Below, piece by piece: positions 55,909-64,000 of a stretch of DNA of 64,000 nt. A program made the position numbers and the translations under genes. Every line of letters starts with the position of its first letter. Within the stretch, counting starts at the first letter, position 1. The notes beneath the pieces were generated by a model. It did not search any database and was not told where the DNA came from. It worked only from the letters and a program-made list of their open reading frames with translations. Location of the stretch: positions 73,906,001 to 73,970,000 of the forward strand of contig NC_072895.1 of NCBI RefSeq assembly GCF_027943255.1, given 5' to 3'. The stretch is from Anastrepha obliqua. Its lineage: Eukaryota > Arthropoda > Insecta > Diptera > Tephritidae.

Positions 55909-57215
55909 CTGTGGGCAAAATGTAGGGGGAATTTATTTGTCAAACTTCGCGGGATTAAAATTTCTCTCTAGTTATTTTTTTCATGAGTTGGCAGCACTGT
56001 TAATAACATCTGGGCCAACTTTCATGTGAATGTCATTATCAGTAATATATTTACGCTTGTGTTTACCAAACGACCAAGAGTGCATTTTTCGATTTTTAGA
56101 ATGTCTGATTTGATTGAGCAGAGAAGTGCCATCAAATTTTGTTTGCGGAATGAAATTTCGGCTGCGGAAACGTTTAGCATGTTGCAGAAGACATTTGGTG
56201 ATTCGACCATGCCGCAGAAAAATGTTTATAAGTGGTACAAAGACTTCAAAGAGGGTCGAGAACGTGTTGATGACTTGGAGCGCTCCGGACGACCATCGAC
56301 GTCAACAGATAACCAACACGTCAATAAAGTGAAGGAGTTAGTGCTCAAAAATCGTCGGTTGACTGTTAAAGACCTTACTGATATGATCGGAATATCAGAA
56401 GGATCTGTGAAAACCATTTTGAAAGACCATTTGGGCCTACGAAAAGTCAAATCTCGTTTGGTACCGAAAACTCTCAATCTCTTGGAAAAAAGTCGTCGCG
56501 TTGATGTGTGTGAAACAATGCTTTCAGACTATCAGGACCATCTCAAATGTATCGTTACGGGAGATGAGACTTGGATTTATGCTTACGACCCTGAAACAAC
56601 CGACCAATCAAGCGAATATCGTGCTAAAGGCGAGGCCAGTCCGAAAAGAGCACGTCAAAGTCGTTCAAAAATAAAGGTCATGATAACAGTTTTTTTCGAT
56701 TTTCGTGGTGTGGTGCACTATGAATTCCTTCCACCTGGCCAAACTGTTAATAAGGAATATTATTTGAGCGTTATGCATCGTTTACGTGAAGAAATTCATC
56801 TAAAAATACCAGAATTATGGGCCAACAACTCTTGGTTTTTGCATCACGATAATGCACCGTCTCACACTGCACTCGTTCTTCGTGACCATTTCGCCAAAAA
56901 ATCCACGCATATCGTTCCGCAACCACCGTATTCGCCTGATTTGGCTCCGTGTGACTTCTGGCTATTCCCAAAACTCAAGAGACCACTCCGGGGAACGCGT
57001 TTCGAGTCGATTGAGGAGATAAAAGCTGAATCGAAGAAGGTGCTGATGGCTATACCGGAAATGGACTATTTGGCATGTTTCGGGGATTGGAAAAATCGTT
57101 TGCATAAGTGTATTTCATAGAGAGAGGATTATTTTGAAGGGGATGAAATTGATTTACAAGAATAAATAAAGATTTTTCTTTTTACAACCAAATTCACCTT
57201 ACTTTTTGCCCACAG
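55909..57215 (+). mobile_element. mariner element with intact transposase
   Basis: About 1307 bp. Inverted repeats start CTGTGGGCAAAATGTAGGGG (left) and CTGTGGGCAAAAAGTAAGGT (right, complement). TA precedes the left end (55907-55908); the right flank reads AG, so the duplication has decayed or the end is off by a base or two. The single gene is open throughout. This is a third mariner family in the window and the only DNA transposon here that could encode a working transposase. Confidence 0.88.
56101..57120 (+). CDS. mariner transposase, intact (339 residues)
   Basis: A DD34D cut-and-paste transposase. I choose the ATG at 56101 (MSDLIEQRSAIKFCLRNE) because relatives start just before this helix-turn-helix block; the frame is open upstream to 56026, but that part has no similarity. 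The first catalytic Asp is in IVTGDETWIY (about residue 156), the second in LHHDNAPSH, the third in SPDLAPCDFW, with exactly 34 residues between the last two. HEFLPPGQT-like text reads HYEFLPPGQT. Length is typical (about 340). No stop or frameshift was seen, so activity is possible but untested. The diverged terminal repeats argue for some age. Confidence 0.92.
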   Translation: MSDLIEQRSAIKFCLRNEISAAETFSMLQKTFGDSTMPQKNVYKWYKDFKEGRERVDDLERSGRPSTSTDNQHVNKVKELVLKNRRLTVKDLTDMIGISEGSVKTILKDHLGLRKVKSRLVPKTLNLLEKSRRVDVCETMLSDYQDHLKCIVTGDETWIYAYDPETTDQSSEYRAKGEASPKRARQSRSKIKVMITVFFDFRGVVHYEFLPPGQTVNKEYYLSVMHRLREEIHLKIPELWANNSWFLHHDNAPSHTALVLRDHFAKKSTHIVPQPPYSPDLAPCDFWLFPKLKRPLRGTRFESIEEIKAESKKVLMAIPEMDYLACFGDWKNRLHKCIS

Positions 57216-59571
57216 AGATAATAACAATTTCTCTATTAATCGAAAATATGTTATTAATACAAAATCTACAGATGAATACGATCGTTATGCCAAAAGCTCG
57301 ATTAGAGATGGAAGCAATTATTCAAAATCGATTTATTGTATATGACAATTATATGTTAATAATTTTTTATGTTTATTTTCTATTAGATTTTAAATTAAAT
57401 TAAAACAAAATTTCCCCGTACAATAGAACCGGAATTATGATTTTTTTAAATAAGTATCCACCCAAAAATCACGAATTTAACTATAGAGCGTCTATATTTT
57501 CCAAAAAATAAAACAGAAGCTCTTTAAAAGCGTCGGCCAAATGAAAACTGTATCGATCAGAAAGTGAAATACTCCATAAAGGAAAAGAAGGAGGAGGGGA
57601 GAAGTATCCCCCCATGTATTTTGCGCCAAGCTTTTGTTACGCATAGAACAACACAATATCCCTCAAGCCTGAGTTATTTCATCAAATACGGCTTTCGCGA
57701 TAACGCAGTCAATTATCAACACATACTTACAAATTTATTGCCAATAATTTGTTAACATTAATATGACGCTTTGCTATTTATTTCATCCCTCATTAACTAT
57801 TTTATTACCGGCTATTGCTAGCAAAATGAATACACCAAACATAAATATTATATATAAAAAAGAAAAAAATCAAAAAAAATACACAAACAAATAATCAATA
57901 CAAAATTTGTAAGTTTGGGAAAGTGCTGAGCATTTCGAAGCCGCCAATAATTTTGTGTACATGCTGCCTTTTGCATATCCATTTATATCCGTATACAACT
58001 ACATAAATGCCAATATTACCACACACCATTCCCCGCTGCAAGCTCTGCGGAAAAACAAATTGATTTGTTCACATATTTGCACAACATTTTTTCCCTTGTT
58101 CGCCGTTGACTCACTCTTTCTTAAGTCTTTTTTGCTGCCATTTCGTTATTTCTTCACCGTTACGTGTATGTATTACATTACATCGGAAGCCAGCGTAAAG
58201 ATAAATCAGAGATTATCAGCAAATCCACTATGATTACCACATCATGCACACATTCAGAGAGGAAAAACTTGCTTACATAAGTACATGCATAGTAGTAAAG
58301 AATATGTAGGTGTGCTTGTTTGTGTGTGTATGTGTACGTTCCAATACATATATGTATATACATATATATTTATATGCAGGCTTCTAACATTCATTCATTA
58401 TTTTGTATTCGCTCAGCAAATGACGAGAAGCTGCCATTATTACCCAACTTATCAACGCAGCTGCGTCTTAACCGTATTAGCTGTCTTAACGGTATTAGCA
58501 CTTGGGTTTGAGCTCACCGCGTTATTTATACTTATACTCTTATGTACAATGTGTGGATGTATTGTGTATGTTACGTATGTCAACAGTTATCCTTGTTAAT
58601 GTCAATGAATTATGACCGCTTCATAGGCCATATGTTGCTTATATGACCCATAAAATTGTTTATTATTCTTAGGGAACGCCAAGTAAACCAAAAATATATA
58701 CAATATGTGGAAAAAAACATATTTACTTAATTTTAATATTTTTTTAAATTGGAAATTCTTTTCTACCCTTCTTTTTTATTATACGGAGGAAGCGTCACAT
58801 TATCTCACAAAAAGTAATAGTACACGTGGCATAAAAGAAATTGACTCAGATGGTACACTTTATGTAATATAACTCATATAAAAACTCTCTAAGCTACTCA
58901 TTGGTTTTGTCCCTATTGTAATCATTGTACTACCAAATACCAATAAGTAGATATGAGACCTAAGTGATACGTAAGTGGTTGCATTACCAACAATTATTTA
59001 TAAGTGACATCATAGGCATCCATCTATTATGAACTGGACAGTTTTTCTTATCGAAGTAATCTTATTACCTAATCCTCAATCCTGAAATAAGCTATAACGG
59101 ATAATATTTATATATTAATTATCCATAAAAAACAAGACTCTCCTCACATTTGCGCTGGTGGTAAATCTCACGTTATACTCGTATCAGAGGTGATGCCGCG
59201 GCCGGAAAAACAGTGCTTGAATTAATTACGGATCTAAGAATCATTGACGATCCACTGTGTACATCTTATTTAAGGAATGGGGATAATAAATAACAGAGAA
59301 AATGTCCGGTAGATGGTACATTTTTAAGAGAATAGGCTAGGCAATATTGCCGGCCGTCCACAATTCCAACTTCAGAGGTTATGTCTGCAAGAATGGCAAT
59401 AGTGCGATTTTGTCCACCTCTCTGTAAACTTTTTGATCCAATACAATACAGAACTGTCAAATCATCTATAAAAACTTAGCTGGTGAAGGTAAGTTTTAGT
59501 GCAATTGAGTTCACAATAATTGCAATTAATTGCTACATTCTAAACTTATCTGAGTCACCCAACTAAGTATT
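57216..59571. other. Intergenic, simple repeats only
   Basis: About 2.4 kb without a supported gene. TG- and ATAC-rich simple sequence lies at 58300-58380. A 65-codon minus-strand frame at 59460-59266 has no recognisable motif. Confidence 0.4.
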
Positions 59572-59898
59572 TATAAAATAAATAATAAATAATTGGCGCG
59601 TACACTTCTGTTAGGTGGTTGGCCGAGCTCCTCCTCCTATTTGTGGTGTACGTCTTGATGTTGTTCCACAAATGGAGGGACCTACAGTTTCACCGACTCC
59701 GACTCCGAACGGCAGCTATTTTTTATGAGGAGCTTTTTCATGGCAGAAATACACTCGGAGGTTTGCCATTGCCTGCCGAGGGGCGACCGCTATTAGAAAA
59801 ATGTTTTTATTAATTTTGCTTTCACCGAGATTCGAACCAACGATCTCTCTGTGAATTCCGAATGGTAATCACGCACCAACCCATTCGGCTACGGCGGC
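59572..59898 (-). mobile_element. tRNA-derived SINE, near full length (copy 5)
   Basis: Reverse orientation, from the ATTT-type tail (59572-59595) to the head GCCGCCGTAGCCGAATGGGT at 59879-59898. B box GTTCGAATCTC (complement near 59829-59839). A GACTCC duplication in the body (59695-59707) distinguishes this copy. Confidence 0.87.
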
Positions 59899-60384
59899 TT
59901 TCAATTTACAGTGTGAAATTCGTATAAAAAAACCACGGAAAAACTCAACTAAACACTGTAAATTCAAAGATTAGTTTAGATGTAAAAATAGCTACAACCT
60001 TCAAAAAATATCTCATGGTGTTACATAACTTATAATATAGCCGAAAATCGCATTTTCACACTTGCTGAGTCGATTCCTAGTTCTGAAAGTCAATTACTTG
60101 TTATCAACTTATGCTATTTTAAATTACACAGGTCTACACAGTCACTTTAAATTTTGACAAGCTGATTTGTAATGAAATGCCCATAAACTCACGAGAAGTC
60201 ATTTTTATGAGATTAGCTCAATGTAAATCGACAACTTACAATTCGGTCGTAATCACTGGAGGTTAAAGGTTATCTCGATTTCCCGTTTTATTTTTTTGCT
60301 TTTGGACTTACATATACGACAGAGTCGTACTTTAAGTTGAGTATACGTAGAAAGGTGTGTTACAGAGGTAGACGCGGAAGGTCG
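59899..60384. other. Intergenic, nothing recognised
   Basis: About 490 bases between the SINE and the LINE, AT-rich, with no supported feature. Confidence 0.4.
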
Positions 60385-62858
60385 AAGTTTGTGATTGGAT
60401 CTGCTTATTTTCCTTATGATGCTTTGGAAAGACCACCACCTGTGAAGGCCACTAGTCTCGTGAGGTTCTGTGAGCGGCGCAGTCTGGGCCTTTTCCTATG
60501 TTGCTAATGCTGCCCCATCAGCAAGTGCAATGGGCGTGGCTCTTGACTATTCGAATTTATCGCGTCCTCTTGCCTAGACATACATAACAAGGGCACACAG
60601 CCTAGGTTTGTAACAGCTAGAAGGCAGGAGGTGATTGATCTCACCCTAACAAACTCAAAACTTGGGTGGTCAATCAAGAACTGGAGAGTCCTTGCCGAAG
60701 TTTCGTGCTCAGACGAGTGGCGAGGAGGCACAAATGCCATTGCCCTCTAGAAACCCCAGAAAAACAGACTGGCAGAAGTTTAGGGGGGCGTTGCGGGACC
60801 TTGACGTGACGCCACCAAGACTTCGAAAAGGACAGGCCATTGAGGCGGCTGTTGAGATGTTTTGAGTCAGCCTGTCCAATTCGACCTCTCCCTAACCGGA
60901 CTCACGTTCCTTGGTGGAATCGAGAGCTCCAGATGTTGAGGCGTGAGTCGAGAAAGCTTGTAAACCGGGCCCTCAAGACTAACCTTGCTGAGGATTGGGA
61001 GCGATACCGTGATGTTCAGAAGAACTATAAGAGGCTTATTCGGGAATCGAAAAGAGCCTCATATAGGGAATTCTGAGGCGATATTGAATCTCTGAGTGAC
61101 ACGGCGAAATTGGTTAGGATCCTGAAAAGGGACAAAACTGCAAAGCTGAGGTCACTTAGAAAATCGGATGGCTCCTTCATGGAGAAGCAAGGCGAGACAT
61201 TCAGCTTGCTGATGGAATCTCACTTTCCTGGTAATCAGATAAGCATCAGCCGGCAACAGGCCTTATTGATAGAGACGGTTGTCAGAGCTGCATCACCTTC
61301 TCGGTATGACTGGTACGTTGCCAGATCTGTGTTGAATGAGGCCGCCATTCGATTTGCTATCAAATCTTTTGGCGGCTACAAGTCGCCCGGACAGGTGGCA
61401 TATATCCTGCCATGCTGAAGGAAGGCGCAGAGTCCGTGACAGCAGCCTTGAAGAAAATCTTCTCTGCATGCCTGGCAATTGTTCACATAAACATTATCCG
61501 TGCATATACGAGGAATGCTGCTGAAGTGACAGTCCTTGGCTAGATATAAATCCGAGTCGTTCCGGTTATGTAGAACCGACTGTCGTGGGAGGAGGATGGT
61601 GAGAATCGCCTTCATTCCAAAAGGTTGGAAGAGACGACTGCACCAGCCCCAAAAGCTTCTGACTTCTTTCATGCTGAAAAGTCTCGAACGACTGGTGGAA
61701 TTGCGCATACGTCAGAAGTTGCTGAACGCTTACCCTCTGTCTCCATTTCAGCAAGCCTATCAAAGTGGAAAATCGTGCGAGTCGGCACTGCAAAACCTTG
61801 TTGCTAGGGTAGAGCGGGCCATCGACAGGAGGAATTACGTTATGGGCATATTTTTAGACATATAGGGGGCGCATCTGTGCGGCATTGGAAAACAGAGAAG
61901 TCATGGACTTCGATCCAGCGATTCTCTCCATGCCCCTTGATTCAATGACATCAAGAGTCGTACTTGAAGAGAGATACAATGAGCTGCCAGAGGCTCAGTT
62001 GGGGTCAAACTCAGAAAATGAGCCCAGCAAACACTGTTTTCGCATTTTCACGGATGGCTCCAGGACCGAGCATGGCTCCGGCTCTGGGGTCTACGTGGAA
62101 TCCAGCAGGACAACACTGCACTTTGCTCTTGGAATGCATGCATCTGTGTTTCAAGCGGAGGTGTATGCGGTTCAAGAAGCGAAGAACTTTGTTGTGGGAA
62201 ACCAATGGAGAGGCAAATCTATATGTGTCTGTAGCGACAGCCAAACTGCGCTTATGGCCCTAGACAGCCCCCCAACCACATCAGGGGTGGTCGAGTCCTG
62301 TAAATCCAGGCTGAACTATGTCGGCAGACATAACAGCCTGATGCTAACGTGGGTCCCGGGACACGTAGGTATCGTGGGTAAAGAAACCTCTGACCCCTTC
62401 AACTTACTCCCAACTTCTTTGGCCCAGAGCCCATTTTTCCACTCCCTTCAGCGGCCATCAAAGCCACGGTTAGCAAATGGGTAACTACAACCCACAAGCG
62501 AGCTTGGCAGGCTGAGAGAGGCTGCAGTTGGACTAAACTGATGTTACCTGTTATGTCCGATCGACTGTCGCAAACCTTTTTGTCATTAAGCAGAAGGGAG
62601 TGCAGACAGCTGGTTGGACTGATGACGGGCCACTTTCTATGGACGAAGCACATGGAAAGGTTGGGCATCTCAGACAGTGTACTCTGCCCAGCTTGTGACC
62701 ACTTCCTGTGCGTGTGCCCCACCTTCGCTCGAATCAGGTTAGAGGTCTTTGGCACTGATATGTTAAGAAGCGGCCATCTTGGCTCCTTGGCACCACAAGA
62801 TCTACTCAGATTTCTTCGAAGATCCAAGTTTAGTACCGTGGGCTTAATTATTTTCTGA
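60385..62858 (+). pseudogene. I/LOA-type LINE with RNase H, internally deleted
   Basis: Endonuclease remnants: FVIGSAYFPYD near 60395 and TARRQEVIDLTLTNSK near 60615-60660. Linker and RT N-terminal part at 60840-61420 (VPWWNRELQMLRRESRKL; SFGGYKSPG). RT: FIPKG, MLKSLERLVELRIRQ and PLSPFQQAYQSGKSCESAL near 61615-61790, then GIFLDI at 61860, where the sequence jumps past the catalytic RT core. An RNase H domain is open (61885-62390): FTDGSRTEHGSGSG, FQAEVYAVQEA, CSDSQTALMAL and LTWVPGHVG. The C terminus has CPACDHFLCVCP and VFGTDML. The RNase H domain points to the I/LOA group. Multiple stops. Confidence 0.85.
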
Positions 62859-64000
62859 GTATGTAGAAATATCTCCCACTCAAAAACAAAGAGAAATTTC
62901 CTCAAACCCACAAAACGACGAATACTTTTACGCATTACAAATAAATGGAAAATCAGTCTCATAAAAACAAGCCATGTAGATCTGTGTTACTGGTTTTCAA
63001 CAAAAATCACCTTTTACGTAGTATAGGGTTTTGCCAAATTTGAATTACGATAAGAACTTTTTTTCTGCTTACTGGATGAACAATATATGTATCTACTATA
63101 TAGTCTTCGAATATTTGTGTCTTACTTTTTGCGCTCGTTTTTATTTGTATTACATAGCTAAAATCTTCTCAAATTAGTTATGCCAACAGCATCACACCTA
63201 TATGAGGAAAAGAACAATGAGCCAGAGAGAAATAAAACGAAAAATATGTATCAACGAGTCTGTAAGTAGCTTAGGCCATAACAGTGACGCTTATCCCCTA
63301 ATGGTAAACATCCATTATCACCAGCAGAAACTATTACTATGTTGCATGCAATGAATGTTAATAAATGCTGAAAATAACAGGAATTTTACTTTGGAAGAAA
63401 AATGAATGCGCCTGAACGTAAAAGATGTGTAAAATGAAAGTGTATGTATGTATGTGTAAAATTATTTTCGATTCTAAAGTAAGTTTAAATATTATATATT
63501 TAACGAGATAAACCTGGAAATCATTTCAATATACAGAAAGTCCTGAAGGCGACATGTGACGTAGGAAATAAAATATTTCATTGGAAATTAATTAAAATGC
63601 CTACCCTTTCAATTGAAATGTCCACACTCTTTCAAAAGTTAGAAGAAGAGATCCCTTATTACGTTTTTTTTTTGTTCCAGCAAAAAAATTAAAATGAGAA
63701 AATTATTTCCGAGCATGTCAATGCATTTCCACAAGTTTCCTGTCATGCACAGAGGCACACAAATACAAATTTATTAAAACTAGATTAGTAGGTATGTTAA
63801 AACATAATACGTTTGTATTTGTATGCATATGAAATCCGCCAAAGTTGTTTTGCAGCAAACCACTTGAAATGCAGGTGCTTTATTTACACTTACTTAACTT
63901 TGTGTAGGCCTCCAATAACCCTACCCTGTTTAGCAAACTCCATGTTCAACTGCTGTCTTGGCCTCCCTTTCGATTCCCTCACGTTACACACACATATGCT
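62859..64000. other. Intergenic right edge, nothing recognised
   Basis: AT-rich DNA with a TGTATGTATGTATG simple repeat near 63440. No gene is supported, and anything crossing the edge is out of view. Confidence 0.4.

Noticed and set aside
57955..58600. Frames of 92 and 104 codons with hydrophobic stretches
   Set aside because: They arise from T-rich and TG/TA simple sequence and have no domain or conserved start.
59266..59460. 64-codon minus-strand frame with plausible protein composition
   Set aside because: No motif, splice context or second copy supports it.
1..64000. CRISPR arrays, operons, prophage or bacterial genes
   Set aside because: Codon use, introns and transposon types are those of an animal genome. 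The repeat arrays present are microsatellite, minisatellite or transposon-derived without spacer structure.

Overview
This is AT-rich, transposon-dense nuclear DNA from an insect, most likely a brachyceran fly. A tephritid-type fruit fly is my best guess, inferred from the mix of mauritiana-type mariner, piggyBac, gypsy/errantivirus, BEL/Pao, RTE, Jockey and I/LOA elements and one tRNA-derived SINE family. There are no operons, CRISPR arrays or bacterial-style genes, and I found no tRNA or rRNA gene other than the tRNA-like head of the SINE.

The only convincing host genes are two tandem paralogues on the minus strand (spans 12737-21856 and 28076-34580). They encode 530-residue AMP-forming acyl-CoA ligases of the firefly-luciferase/4-coumarate-CoA ligase type. 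Each has five exons with matching splice phases (CDS 1593 nt) and both are open. They lie in a two-copy direct tandem duplication: unit 1 is 12671-28005 and unit 2 is 28006-36683. The three boundary points share the triplet CTA, as expected for a microhomology-mediated event. Unit 1 is longer because it later gained a CACAGTGTG-ended transposon, an element with about 580-bp terminal inverted repeats, a gypsy fragment and a deleted mariner. Unit 2 gained a hAT element and a block containing about 75 copies of a pentanucleotide repeat. Elements present in both units (RTE fragment, two mariner relics, a 163-bp tandem repeat) predate the duplication.

Layout: 1-4.7 kb has SINE, R1-like LINE, a Tc1/mariner-type MITE and hAT-like MITEs. 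4.7-7.3 kb has nothing recognisable. 7.3-10.4 kb has SINE, a mauritiana-type mariner and a dispersed insect repeat. 10.4-12.7 kb has nothing recognisable. 12.7-36.7 kb is the duplicated ligase locus. 36.7-39.8 kb has a Jockey-like LINE, a 16-bp TTCGAA minisatellite and a second hAT-like MITE. 41-43.6 kb has a SINE and an RTE LINE. 43.7-47.2 kb is a piggyBac element interrupted by a mariner. 47.8-53.5 kb is a BEL/Pao relic next to a gypsy element with near-identical LTRs but a gutted interior. 53.5-57.2 kb has SINE, MITE and LINE relics and an intact mariner. 59.6-62.9 kb has a SINE and an I/LOA-type LINE with an RNase H domain.

The best candidates for something poorly described are the two DNA transposons in intron 1 of the first ligase gene, whose proteins I cannot place in a named transposase superfamily. 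Second is the pair of ligase paralogues, whose differences include clusters near the predicted substrate pocket.
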